A stretch of 58,143 nt of DNA. Source: Trebonia sp. GTDB taxonomy: Bacteria; Actinomycetota; Actinomycetes; Streptosporangiales; Streptosporangiaceae. The DNA lies in the NCBI GenBank assembly GCA_030043595.1, contig JASHXJ010000034.1, forward strand, positions 1-58,143. Reading direction: 5' to 3'. Of this stretch, positions 34,146 to 42,791 are shown in pieces. The notes under the pieces were generated by a model. It searched no databases. It was not told where the DNA came from and saw only the letters and a list, made by a program, of their open reading frames with translations. Each line of letters begins with the position of its first letter. Within the stretch, counting starts at the first letter, position 1. The position numbers were made by a program, and so were the translations under genes.

Positions 34146-34388
34146 GTGGGCAACCAGAACATCACGCTGTCCCTCCCTGAGGAGGACCTGCGGGAGGCGA
34201 GGATCCTCGCGGCCAGCCGCGGTACGTCCGTGTCGCAGCTGCTCGCCCGGATGCTGAGGGAACTGGTCGAGCAGGAGACTGGATACGCCCGCGCCCGTGA
34301 CCGGAGTCTTGCCAGGCTGCGCGAGGGGATGGATCTCGGCACCGCCGGGCACATCAGCTGGAACCGCGAAAGCGTCCATGAACGGTAA
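34146..34388 (+). CDS. Ribbon-helix-helix antitoxin
   Basis: GTG at 34146 lies 6 nt after GGAGG, better placed than ATG at 34140, which directly abuts it. The 80-residue protein has NITLSLPEEDLREARILAAS followed by TSVSQLLARMLRELV, a ribbon-helix-helix DNA-binding fold, and a charged tail GYARARDRSLARLREGMDLG that would cover the toxin. Direct repeats ACGTGT-N7-ACGTGT sit just upstream. It overlaps the toxin start by 11 bp. Confidence 0.82.
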   Translation: MGNQNITLSLPEEDLREARILAASRGTSVSQLLARMLRELVEQETGYARARDRSLARLREGMDLGTAGHISWNRESVHER

Positions 34389-35283
34389 CCGCCGGTTCGT
34401 CGATACCAACATCTTGGTGTACGCGCATGACGATTCCGCGGGCGTCAAGCGGGATCAGGCCCGGCTGCTGGTCGAGCAGTTGTGGGATTCCCGTGATGGC
34501 TGCCTGAGCGTCCAGGTCCTGCAGGAGTTCTTCGTGACCGTCACCCAGAAGATCGCCAGGCCGCTCGGCCCGGAAATGGCGAAGGAGATCGTTGCCGACT
34601 TGTTCCGCTGGCACGTGCACGTCCCCGGCGCTGACGATGTCCTTGGTGCGATCGGCATCCACCAGCATGCCAAGATTTCCTTCTGGGACGCGATGATCGT
34701 CCGCAGCGCGACCGAAATGGGCTGCGCTGTGCTGTATTCGGACGATCTCAACGCTGGCCGTGACTACTCCGGGGTCCGTGTGGAGAATCCGTTCCAGCCG
34801 GCTGGGCAGAGGTTATGCAGCCCGAAGGCAAGGTCGGCACCCGATGAGCGAGCCCCGCGGCGGCCGGGGCACCCTGGCGCAGGTACGAGACCGGGTCCGT
34901 GCCCGCGTAGTAGGACGGGAACGGGAACTAGACCTGGTGCTCGCGGCCGTCGCGGCGGGCCGCGACATCCTGCTCGAGGGCCCGCCCGGCACCAGCAAGT
35001 CCACGCTGCTGCGGGCGATCACCGCCGAGTGGGGGATCCCGCTGGTGTTCGTCGAGGGCAACGCAGACCTGACCCCGGCAAGGCTGGTCGGCCACCACAA
35101 CCCCGCCCGCGTCCTGAGAGAGGACTACAGCGCGGACAACTTCGTCGACGGCCCGCTGGTCGAGGCGATGCGCAATGGCGGGTTCCTCTACATAGAGGAG
35201 TTCAACCGGGCGCCAGAGGACAGCCTGAACACCCTGCTCACCGCGATGGCCGAGCGCCGCATCGCCGTCCCCCGGGCCGGTGA
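34378..35283 (+). CDS. PIN-domain toxin with an aberrant long C-terminus
   Basis: The first ~139 residues are a PIN ribonuclease: Asp9 (RFVDTNILVYAHD), Glu50 (VLQEFF), Asp104 (ISFWDAMIV) and Asp122/123 (LYSDDLN), ending at VRVENPF as in VapC proteins. Instead of stopping there, the frame continues for about 160 Arg/Pro/Gly-rich residues to 35283, inside the MoxR gene in another frame. The extension has the composition of an out-of-frame shadow, so the natural stop has probably been lost. It starts inside the antitoxin gene, so translation is coupled. Confidence 0.8.
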   Translation: MNGNRRFVDTNILVYAHDDSAGVKRDQARLLVEQLWDSRDGCLSVQVLQEFFVTVTQKIARPLGPEMAKEIVADLFRWHVHVPGADDVLGAIGIHQHAKISFWDAMIVRSATEMGCAVLYSDDLNAGRDYSGVRVENPFQPAGQRLCSPKARSAPDERAPRRPGHPGAGTRPGPCPRSRTGTGTRPGARGRRGGPRHPARGPARHQQVHAAAGDHRRVGDPAGVRRGQRRPDPGKAGRPPQPRPRPERGLQRGQLRRRPAGRGDAQWRVPLHRGVQPGARGQPEHPAHRDGRAPHRRPPGR

Positions 35284-35791
35284 GGTGGTAGCCAGGGACA
35301 CGTTCCGGGTGATCGCCTCAATGAACCCTTACGACAACATCGGCACCACCCGGCTATCCACCTCGGTGCATGACCGGCTGTGCCGGCTGGCGATCACCTA
35401 CCAGGATGCCCAGGCCGAACGCGGCATCGTCGCCCTCCGCGCCCCGCTGACCGACCTCAAGCCCGCTGTGTACGAGCGGCTCGTCGCGGACGCCGTGGCG
35501 CTGACCAGGGCCACTCGCTCGCACGAGGACATCAGGCAGGGCAGCAGCGTCCGCGGTGCGATCGACATGACCCTGGTCGCCGGTCAGCTGCTCAATCTGC
35601 ATCCAGAACGGACCGGGCCGGCTGTCCCGGACGAAACGCTTTACCGGGACGTGGTGTACGACTCGATGGTCGTCGCGCTCTCCGGGCGGATCTTCCTCGA
35701 CGAGACCGTCGAAGCCACCCCGGAGCAGGTGCTGCGGCAGATCTGGGAAGACCACTTCATCCTCGGGCCGGCGGCGGCGGCCCCCGGTTGA
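34844..35791 (+). CDS. MoxR-family AAA+ ATPase
   Basis: ATG at 34844 gives 315 residues. Walker A is ILLEGPPGTSKSTLLRAI, Walker B is GFLYIEEFNRAPEDSLNTLL, and sensor-1 VIASMNPYDNIGTTRLS follows, with arginines in the lid. MoxR/CoxD-type ATPases act as chaperones with VWA-domain partners in maturing metalloenzymes and dehydrogenases. A VWA gene follows directly, then two redox genes. The first ~40 codons carry the 43-bp repeat. About 440 bp overlap the PIN gene's extension. Confidence 0.9.
   Translation: MSEPRGGRGTLAQVRDRVRARVVGRERELDLVLAAVAAGRDILLEGPPGTSKSTLLRAITAEWGIPLVFVEGNADLTPARLVGHHNPARVLREDYSADNFVDGPLVEAMRNGGFLYIEEFNRAPEDSLNTLLTAMAERRIAVPRAGEVVARDTFRVIASMNPYDNIGTTRLSTSVHDRLCRLAITYQDAQAERGIVALRAPLTDLKPAVYERLVADAVALTRATRSHEDIRQGSSVRGAIDMTLVAGQLLNLHPERTGPAVPDETLYRDVVYDSMVVALSGRIFLDETVEATPEQVLRQIWEDHFILGPAAAAPG
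34921..34963. repeat. 43-bp direct repeat, right copy (left copy 30211-30253)
   Basis: It lies in the coding sequence for ELDLVLAAVAAGR of the MoxR ATPase and is the intact copy of the pair bounding the surface-protein/toxin-antitoxin segment. Confidence 0.7.
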
Positions 35792-35893
35792 AGAGCCGTC
35801 GAGGCGGACTCCCCGATCCGCCGGCCGGGTGAGCAGGGACGGGCCCCGCGTGCGCCGGCGAGAGGGCTGAAGCCGCTGCGCCGCAGGCCAAAG

Positions 35894-36712
35894 GTGCTGA
35901 CCGAAGAGCCGACGCTGCTAGACGGCGGACCCGCGACAACCGACGAGCACGGGGTGCTGACGGGCGTCGCGGACACCGGCGTGGCCCCGGACGCCGAGAC
36001 GCTGCGGCGGGCGCGGGAGATCGCGGCCCGCCTGGCGCTGCCGCGGCCGCGGCGCGACCTGACCGGGCGGCGTGGCGCCGGCGAGCTCGCGAGCGTCCCG
36101 TACCGGGGGGGCTGCGACGATATCGACATGGACAGGACGGTGGAGCAGCTCGCCACCCGGCCGGTGCCCGAAGACGAGGACATCGTGGTCCGGGAGGCAG
36201 TCGCGACGCGTCGTTCTGTAGTACTGCTTGTCGATGTTTCCGGGTCGATGCGGGGAGAGCGCGTGCGGACAGCGGCGGCTACGGTCGGTGCGCTGGCGGC
36301 GGAGCTCGCGCGCGACGACCTCGCCGTCATCGCCTTCTGGTCGGACGCGGCGGTGCTCGCGCACCTTGGACGCCGGGTGAGGGCGCAGTCGCTCGTGGAG
36401 TCAATGGTGGCGATACCAGCGCGCGGGCTCACGAATTTGGCGTTCCCGCTGCAGGCGGCGCGGCGCGAGCTCGCCCGCGTCCCAGCCCGTGACGCGAGGG
36501 TGCTGCTGCTGTCAGACTGCGTCCATAACGCCGGTCCCGACCCGCGACCGTTCGCGGCGCGGCTGCCCAGGCTGGACGTCCTGCTCGACACGACCGGCGA
36601 GCAGGATCCCGACCTGGCCCGCGACCTCGCACGGCTGGGCCACGGCCGGCTCCGGAAGGTTCGCACCTACCGAGACGTAGCACCAGCCCTGAGTGAGTTC
36701 TTCAGCAGATAG
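35894..36712 (+). CDS. VWA-domain (CoxE-like) protein
   Basis: The 272-residue protein has a C-terminal von Willebrand A domain whose metal site is intact: VLLVDVSGSMRGERV (Asp114, Ser116, Ser118), the LTNLAFPLQAA Thr loop and VLLLSDCVHNAG. Its N-terminal part carries RRDLTGRRGAGEL and DDIDMDRTVEQLATRPVPED, seen in CoxE-type partners of MoxR ATPases. A GTG start at 35894 is used; the frame is open further upstream without a better start, so the N-terminus is uncertain. It should pair with the MoxR ATPase. Confidence 0.85.
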   Translation: MLTEEPTLLDGGPATTDEHGVLTGVADTGVAPDAETLRRAREIAARLALPRPRRDLTGRRGAGELASVPYRGGCDDIDMDRTVEQLATRPVPEDEDIVVREAVATRRSVVLLVDVSGSMRGERVRTAAATVGALAAELARDDLAVIAFWSDAAVLAHLGRRVRAQSLVESMVAIPARGLTNLAFPLQAARRELARVPARDARVLLLSDCVHNAGPDPRPFAARLPRLDVLLDTTGEQDPDLARDLARLGHGRLRKVRTYRDVAPALSEFFSR

Positions 36713-36731
36713 GCAGACAGAAGGAGCCCCC

Positions 36732-37046
36732 ATGAGCGTCATCGTCGTCGCCACGGCGTACCCGGCCCCCGAGCATAAGGCCGAAGTGATCGCGGCCTTC
36801 GAGGCCGCCATCGACCGGGTGCACCGCGAAGAGCCGGGCTGCGAACTGTACGCGCTGCACGAGGGGCCAGATGGCCGGCTGGTCATGATCGAGAAATACG
36901 CCTCGCAGGACGCGGTGGAACAGCACATCAAGGGCGCCGGTCTCGCCGGCTTGCGGGCCGCCCTTGAGGGCAAGCTCGCCGCGCCCATGGATGTACAGGC
37001 GCTCGTCCCGCACCCGGCGGGAACGGCGGGCAAGGGCGCGCTGTAA
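36732..37046 (+). CDS. Antibiotic biosynthesis monooxygenase (ABM) family protein
   Basis: ATG at 36732 follows AAGGAG. The 104-residue single ferredoxin-like domain has VIVVATAYPAPEHKAEVIAA, HREEPGCELYALHEG and RLVMIEKYASQDAVEQHI, the YgiN/ABM pattern of small cofactor-free quinol or polyketide monooxygenases, which act as dimers. It lies 19 bp after the VWA stop and 49 bp before the MftD homologue, so the three are probably one operon. Substrate unknown. Confidence 0.87.
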   Translation: MSVIVVATAYPAPEHKAEVIAAFEAAIDRVHREEPGCELYALHEGPDGRLVMIEKYASQDAVEQHIKGAGLAGLRAALEGKLAAPMDVQALVPHPAGTAGKGAL

Positions 37047-37095
37047 CCCGGGTCGCAGGCGGGCATGAGATCTGGCAAGGGGTCGTGATGAGGTA

Positions 37096-38268
37096 ATGGC
37101 TAGCAAGTGGTTCGAGACCGTGGCGGTCGCGCAGCGGCGCGCCAGGCGGCGGCTGCCCAAGTCGGTGTACAGCGCGCTGCTGGCCGGCGCCGAGGCGGGT
37201 GTGACGATCCGCGACAACGTCGCGGCGTTCTCCGAGCTCGGGTTCGCGCCGCATGTCGCGGGGCTGGCGGCCACGCGGGAGATGGCCACTACGGTGATGG
37301 GCCAGCCGATCTCGCTGCCCGTGCTGATCTCGCCGACCGGCGTGCAGGCCGTGCACCCGGACGGCGAGGTCGCGGTGGCGCGGGCCGCTGCCGCCCGCGG
37401 CACCGTGATGAGCCTTTCCTCGTTCGCGAGCAAGCCGATCGAGGAGGTCGTCGCGGCCAGCCCGCAGACGTTCTTCCAGATGTACTGGGTCGGCTCGCGT
37501 GACGACATGGCGGCGCGGATGGAGCGGGCGCGGGCGGCCGGTGCCGTGGGACTGATCGCCACGCTGGACTGGTCGTTCTCGTTCGGCAGGGACTGGGGCA
37601 GCCCGCACATCCCCGAGAAGATGACCCTGCGCGAGATGATCCGCATGGCCCCGGAGGGACTGTCGCGCCCGGCCTGGTTCATGGAGTGGGCCAGGACCGG
37701 CAAGTTCCCTGACCTGACCGTCCCCAACCTGCCGGTGGGCGGTGCGGCGCCGCCGACGTTCTTCGGCGCTTACGGGCAGTGGATGGCCTCTGTGCCGCCC
37801 TCGTGGGACGACGTCGCCTGGCTGCGGTCGCAGTGGGGCGGGCCGTTCATGCTCAAGGGCGTGACCCGGATCGACGACGCCAAGCGCGCCGTCGACGCGG
37901 GGGTCACCGCGATCTCGGTCTCCAACCACGGCGGCAACAACCTGGACGGCACCCCCGCCACCATCCGGCTGCTGCCGGACATCGCGCGCACGGTCGGCGA
38001 CCAGGTCGAGGTGCTCATGGACGGCGGCATCCGGCGCGGCGGCGACGTGGTCAAGGCGCTGGCCCTGGGAGCGCGCGCCGTGCTGATCGGGCGCGCGTAC
38101 CTGTGGGGGCTCGCGGCGGCCGGGCAGGCCGGCGTGGAGAACGTGCTTGACCTTCTCCGGTCAGGCATCGACGCCTGCCTGCTCGGGCTCGGGCACTCGT
38201 CGATCGCCGAGCTCTCGCCGGACGACCTGGTGATCCCGCCCGGCTTCACCCGCCGCCTTGGCGGCTAG
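37096..38268 (+). CDS. mftD: MftD-like FMN-dependent dehydrogenase (pre-mycofactocin synthase)
   Basis: The 390-residue protein is an FMN-dependent alpha-hydroxy-acid-oxidase fold. It has ISPTGVQAVHPDGEVAVARA, MSLSSFASKPIEEV, FFQMYWVGSR, ISVSNHGGNNLDGTP (catalytic His) and LMDGGIRRGGDVVKALALGA. The wording ASKWFETVAVAQRRARRRLPK and HVAGLAATREMATTVMGQPI matches MftD, which oxidatively deaminates the mycofactocin precursor AHDP to PMFT. No mftA, mftB, mftC or mftE is in the window. It may be a detached or second copy. Its stop overlaps that of the convergent kinase gene. Confidence 0.87.
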   Translation: MASKWFETVAVAQRRARRRLPKSVYSALLAGAEAGVTIRDNVAAFSELGFAPHVAGLAATREMATTVMGQPISLPVLISPTGVQAVHPDGEVAVARAAAARGTVMSLSSFASKPIEEVVAASPQTFFQMYWVGSRDDMAARMERARAAGAVGLIATLDWSFSFGRDWGSPHIPEKMTLREMIRMAPEGLSRPAWFMEWARTGKFPDLTVPNLPVGGAAPPTFFGAYGQWMASVPPSWDDVAWLRSQWGGPFMLKGVTRIDDAKRAVDAGVTAISVSNHGGNNLDGTPATIRLLPDIARTVGDQVEVLMDGGIRRGGDVVKALALGARAVLIGRAYLWGLAAAGQAGVENVLDLLRSGIDACLLGLGHSSIAELSPDDLVIPPGFTRRLGG

Positions 38269-39716
38269 CGGTTTCGCCACTCGGCGAAGAACGCACTGGC
38301 CGGCCGGGACCACAACAAGACAGCGGTCGCCAGACCGATCGCCCAGACCGCGATGGTGGTGAACCGGGGGCCGGGGTCGTTGTGCGTGGCCAAGGCGACG
38401 ATCAGCGTGCAGATCGAGTAGATGGCGGTCAGCGCCGTTCCGGCGGGCCGGGTCCAGGCGGCTCCGCGGCGGCAGGCCAGCGCTAGCCATACCCAGCCGG
38501 CCAGGCCGGCGGCGGTGGCGGCGGCCCCGAGGGCCATCACGCCGGCCATCTGGTGCGCGGTCCGCTCTGCCTGGGCGAGGGAGGCGTGCTGATCCTGAAT
38601 GACCTCGTTGTGGTAGCGGTCCAAAACCATGAGGCTGAGGATCAGGTCAGCCAGGGTGACCGTGAACCCGAGGTACATGAGCAGGATGGCCTCCCGGACC
38701 CGGGGGACCGCCGAGCTGGACAGCCGTTGCTGGCCTGGGGTGGACTGTGCTTCACCGGTGGGACCAGTGTCAGCTCCTGAGGACGGCGTCTCCGTTTCGG
38801 TCGGGGTGTACAGCTCCGGGGTGCGGGCCTCCGGTGTCGCGCTGGCTTGCGCGGTAGCGATCCGGCTCGCGACAGCATCGGGCCAGAACGAGCCAAGAGT
38901 CGGATCCGCGGTCGGCCCCGACGTGGCGATCATGTCAGCCAGCTCGGGCAGGCCGGGCCGCTGCGCGGGGACCTTTTTCAAGCATGCCCGGATGACCTGC
39001 TGCAGCGCAGGAGAGAGCTGACCCAGGTCAGGTTCCGCGAAGGCCACCCGGTACAAGATCGATGAATAGCTCCCGGTGCCGAACGGCGGCTTGCCCGTCG
39101 CGGCGAACGCGAGCACGCACCCCAGTGCGAAAACATCGCTCGCCGCGCTGGCCGGCTCGCCTTCCACCTGCTCCGGCGATATGTACCCGGGTGTGCCGAT
39201 CAGAATCCCCGCCGAGGTCAGCTGGGTGCCCTCGAACGCGCGGGAGATACCGAAGTCGATCACGTGCGGCCCGTCGTTGGCGACCAGGACGTTCTGGGGC
39301 TTGAGGTCGCGGTGGACCAGGCCCGCGTCGTGCACGTTGCGGAGCGCCTCGGCGAGCCCAGCGGCCAGCCGCCAGACCGCCTCCTCGGGAAGCGGTCCTG
39401 AGCTGGCGACTAGCGTGGCGAGCGACGGCCCGGGCACATACGCGGTGGCCAGCCATGGCGGGTTGTCGGTAACGCCGGAGGCGACGACCGCTGCGGCGTA
39501 CATGCCGCTGACCTTGCTAGCAGACTCCACCTCGCGGCGGAATCGCTCGCGGAACCCATCCTCGTGGGCGATGTGCGAGTGCACGACCTTGACCGCCACG
39601 GCCCGCCCAGCGGGAGAGAAGCCGAGATAGACCCGGCCCATGCCGCCAGCGCCCAGCTGGGCCCGCAGCCGGAATTCGCCGATCATTTGGGGGTCGTTAG
39701 CGGATAGCGGTATCAT
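38265..39716 (-). CDS. Ser/Thr protein kinase with four C-terminal transmembrane helices
   Basis: ATG at 39716 (GGGAG upstream) was preferred to a frame start at 39821. The first ~265 residues are a PknB-type kinase: GAGGMGRVY, VAVKVV, HRDLKPQNV, VIDFGISR, GTPGYISPEQ. A Pro/Thr-rich linker (SGPTADPTL to SSSAVPR) leads to about 150 residues with four hydrophobic helices and no extracellular sensor domain. Its partner on the opposite strand, 40002-41627, is an HTH-TM-propeller protein and could be its substrate or sensor. The 3' end overlaps mftD. Confidence 0.9.
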   Translation of the reverse strand: MIPLSANDPQMIGEFRLRAQLGAGGMGRVYLGFSPAGRAVAVKVVHSHIAHEDGFRERFRREVESASKVSGMYAAAVVASGVTDNPPWLATAYVPGPSLATLVASSGPLPEEAVWRLAAGLAEALRNVHDAGLVHRDLKPQNVLVANDGPHVIDFGISRAFEGTQLTSAGILIGTPGYISPEQVEGEPASAASDVFALGCVLAFAATGKPPFGTGSYSSILYRVAFAEPDLGQLSPALQQVIRACLKKVPAQRPGLPELADMIATSGPTADPTLGSFWPDAVASRIATAQASATPEARTPELYTPTETETPSSGADTGPTGEAQSTPGQQRLSSSAVPRVREAILLMYLGFTVTLADLILSLMVLDRYHNEVIQDQHASLAQAERTAHQMAGVMALGAAATAAGLAGWVWLALACRRGAAWTRPAGTALTAIYSICTLIVALATHNDPGPRFTTIAVWAIGLATAVLLWSRPASAFFAEWRNR

Positions 39717-40001
39717 CCCTGCTCCCAAGCCGCCGAGCCGCACACCCAGCACGCTGAGATTACCCGGATTACGAGGCAATGTCAGGATCTGCGGGCATTC
39801 CAGGATGTCACCGAATCCCACGGGAGCCGGCTGGGGTGAATTAACGGGACTCCAGTCGAACGGTGTCCCCCAACGCCGAACGATTTCCTACAGGCCGCTG
39901 CTGGCGCGTAATTCCTGCGGACTTGTTCCGATACGATCAGAATGTCGGCCAGCAGAAACGTCCGACGGCGTGGGATGGCGGCTTGGAACGGGAGCGGGTC
40001 T

Positions 40002-41627
40002 ATGCCACAAGAGCCGATGGTCGCGCGATTCGCCGAGCAGTTGCGGACCCTCCGTGCGGAGGCCGGAAACCCGCCGCTCGCGGAGATTGCCAGGCTCAGT
40101 GGCCACCGGATAGCAAAGGCCACCATTCACGACCAGCTGGCCGGCAGGCGCAAGGGGCTCCCCGATGCGCTTTTCGTCACGGCCTTCTACGAGTCCTGCC
40201 TCGCGTTCGCGCAGTCCATCGGCCGGGGAAGTGAGCGGCTGGGCACACTCGACCAGTGGATCGACCTCCTGGCCGCCGCCGACCGGGGAGCGCAGGAGCT
40301 GGTGTCTCCGGTGGTCGGCGCGGCGTCCACGGTGTCAGTCGCCAGCCGTCCAGGGGGCCCGGCTGCTCCGGAACCCGCGAACCCGGGAGTGCCTGCGGCG
40401 GAGGCGGCGATCCAGAGCCTCCCTGGCCATCACCGGCACCGGGACGTGCGGCAGGCCATCGTGGCCGTCTCTGTGCTCGTGATCGCGGCGGCCGCCGTGG
40501 CCGGCCTGCTCGTGTACTGGCTCGTCAGGCAGCCGGCGCCAGCCCCGTCGGCGGCACCGCCCGCGCGGACCAAGTCGCCGAGGAACACGGCTGCGGCAAC
40601 ACCGACCCCGACTCCGACGCTGACGCCGACGACCCCGCCTGCACAGCCGACACTCCCATCGTCCTGGCAGTTCGCGACGTCCGATTCCGTCGATGGCAGC
40701 CCGGCGGTCGCCAACGGCGTCGTGTTCATCGCCGATGACAGCGGCAACATCTTCGCACTGAATGCCGATAGCGGGAAGCAGATCTGGCATAGGAAGGCGA
40801 GCGCCCAGATTGACTCCAAGCTGTACGTGCTGAATGGCGTGCTCTACGTCGGGGATGACAATGGTGATTTCTATGCCATCAATACCGCGAACGGCCAGAT
40901 TCGCTGGCAGCGGAATTTCCCCGGGGGAGTCGACTCAAGCGCGACCGTGGCCAACGGCGTCGTCTATTTCGGCGACGGCGACAACTACGTCCATGCGCTC
41001 GCCGTCAGTACCGGCGCCACGGTGTGGACCTACCAGACCGGCAACACGGTGCAGTCAAGCCCCGCCGTCGTGGATGGCATCGTCTACGTCGGCAGCGAGG
41101 ACGACAACGTGTACGCGCTGAACGCAGCCAACGGAGCCAAGGTCTGGTCCTTCCAGACCGGCGCGCCGGTCGACTCGAGCCCGACGGTGACCGGCGGGGT
41201 CGTCTACATCGGCAGCGACGATCACCACGTCTACGCCCTGCGCGCCAGTTCGGGCGCCGTGCTGTGGACTCAGTCCGTGGGCGGCCAGGTCACCTCAAAG
41301 CCGCTGGTGGCCGACGGCGTGGTCTACGTCAGCAGCGGCGACGGCCGCCTGTACGCCCTGGACGCGCAGACCGGTGCGCAGCGCTGGAGCATCGAGCTGG
41401 GCGGGCCACTGGACTCGAGCCCGGCCATCTACGACGGGCTCATCTATGTGGGCAGCGCGGTGAGCGACAGCAGCGGGAGCCTTTGCGTCCTCACTACCGA
41501 CGGCAAGCTCGTCAAGTCGTACCAGACCGGGGCACAGGTGCAGTCGAGCCCCCTGATCGCCGACGGCTGGGTCTACGTCGGCAGCGACAACTCCGAGTTG
41601 CTCGCCGTCAGGCTGCCGGCCAGCTGA
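40002..41627 (+). CDS. XRE HTH - transmembrane - PQQ-like beta-propeller sensor protein
   Basis: ATG at 40002 follows GGGAG, giving 541 residues (another ATG at 39942 lacks a site). Residues 9-75 form an XRE-type helix-turn-helix (FAEQLRTLRAEAG, LAEIARLSGHRIAKATI, HDQLAGRRKGLPD). One TM helix lies at about 152-175, followed by a Pro/Thr linker, then an extracellular eight-blade PQQ-type propeller with repeats such as VVYVGSEDDNVYALNAANGA. The layout suggests signal reception outside and DNA or protein binding inside. It is divergent from the kinase. Confidence 0.85.
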   Translation: MPQEPMVARFAEQLRTLRAEAGNPPLAEIARLSGHRIAKATIHDQLAGRRKGLPDALFVTAFYESCLAFAQSIGRGSERLGTLDQWIDLLAAADRGAQELVSPVVGAASTVSVASRPGGPAAPEPANPGVPAAEAAIQSLPGHHRHRDVRQAIVAVSVLVIAAAAVAGLLVYWLVRQPAPAPSAAPPARTKSPRNTAAATPTPTPTLTPTTPPAQPTLPSSWQFATSDSVDGSPAVANGVVFIADDSGNIFALNADSGKQIWHRKASAQIDSKLYVLNGVLYVGDDNGDFYAINTANGQIRWQRNFPGGVDSSATVANGVVYFGDGDNYVHALAVSTGATVWTYQTGNTVQSSPAVVDGIVYVGSEDDNVYALNAANGAKVWSFQTGAPVDSSPTVTGGVVYIGSDDHHVYALRASSGAVLWTQSVGGQVTSKPLVADGVVYVSSGDGRLYALDAQTGAQRWSIELGGPLDSSPAIYDGLIYVGSAVSDSSGSLCVLTTDGKLVKSYQTGAQVQSSPLIADGWVYVGSDNSELLAVRLPAS

Positions 41628-41633
41628 TCGCGG

Positions 41634-42617
41634 CTAGGAAGGGCAGGCCTGCCGCCAGGCGTCCAGGCTCAGGTGCTTGCGGAGGGCGTTGAAGTGATCC
41701 CGCTTCGCGGCCGGGCAGAACTGGGAAAGCCTGAGCGTGTATTCGATGTCGAACACCGCCTTGCCCGCCCGCGTGAACTCATCAAGGCCGTAGCCGCCGT
41801 TCTGCGCGGTGGTGCACTCGGCGTACTGGAAGCACTGCTCGTCGACGGCGAAATCGAAGTACGGGAGCAGGACAGGGATCTGCTGCTCGTCGTTCTTCAA
41901 GGCGACCGACAGGCCGAACTGGTGCGCCAGGTTGGCCAGGAATACGTCGTAGCGGAGCTGGTCGGCCGCCGTCAGGGGAAAGCCGGTGTCATTGGTGTAC
42001 CCGTCGACGTTGTCGAAGTCGACGGCGTTGAACCCCTTGTCCTTGCACATCTGGACCCGGGCCCGCATGATCCTGGCGAGCGCGCCGGGGTACTTGGCGA
42101 TGTCCAGCCAGCGCTCGCCAGGCCACCCGCTGTCAGGGAGGCCGAGCAGCCCGGGCGGGAACTGACTCGCGTCCGGCCGCCAGTTCTCCCAGGTGCCGGC
42201 GTCGATGTAGCAGACCACGCCGCGGCCGCGCAGCGTACGGTGCAGCGCGGCGACGGTGGCAGCCGGAGTGTCGAACCCGTCGAGCTCGATCATTGTCACC
42301 GGCAGGTAAGGCGGTGCCGGGGTGTCGGACAGCTCGATCTGCCAGCTTTCGCTGAGACTGGGCCGCCAGCAGGACCGGCACGGCACCGGAGCGGGCAAGG
42401 GGGCCTGGGCCGGCGGGCGCCGCGGAGCGGGCGACGCGACCCGGGCCGGGGTGGGCACCGGACTGGTCACCGCGGTCGCCGTCGCTTCGAGCCGCCCGCC
42501 GGCCCCTAGGGTAACCCGGAGGGCGGTCACGCCCGCTGCAGCCGCCAGGACAGCGAGCAGCACGACGAGCGCGGTACCACGCCAGTCCCGCCTGCCGCTG
42601 AGTTCCCTGCCTCGCAT
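41634..42617 (-). CDS. Secreted GH114 endo-alpha-1,4-polygalactosaminidase-like protein
   Basis: The 327-residue protein has one N-terminal TM/signal segment (TALVVLLAVLAAAAGVTAL), a Pro-rich linker, then a GH114 domain from WQIELSD. It carries TMIELDGFDT, VVCYIDAGTWENWRPD, RVQMCKDKGFNAVDFDNVDG (two catalytic Asp) and KNDEQQIPVL. GH114 enzymes cleave galactosaminogalactan-type polymers. The ATG at 42617 is used; GTG at 42626 is possible. It is convergent with the propeller protein by 6 bp. Confidence 0.87.
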   Translation of the reverse strand: MRGRELSGRRDWRGTALVVLLAVLAAAAGVTALRVTLGAGGRLEATATAVTSPVPTPARVASPAPRRPPAQAPLPAPVPCRSCWRPSLSESWQIELSDTPAPPYLPVTMIELDGFDTPAATVAALHRTLRGRGVVCYIDAGTWENWRPDASQFPPGLLGLPDSGWPGERWLDIAKYPGALARIMRARVQMCKDKGFNAVDFDNVDGYTNDTGFPLTAADQLRYDVFLANLAHQFGLSVALKNDEQQIPVLLPYFDFAVDEQCFQYAECTTAQNGGYGLDEFTRAGKAVFDIEYTLRLSQFCPAAKRDHFNALRKHLSLDAWRQACPS

Positions 42618-42791
42618 GGTCGTCACGCCTCGCCCCAGTGCCCGCGCGTTCGGATAACGCGGGCGTCCTGCGTCGCAAGCCTAGCCAGCGGCGGCCGACA
42701 TCCCTCGTCCGGAAACGTCCGGATTCGTCCCGGGGCCAATCCGGAACACCGGGCGCGGCTAAAACCTGTCCTGGTACACCATCGCGTGCCG

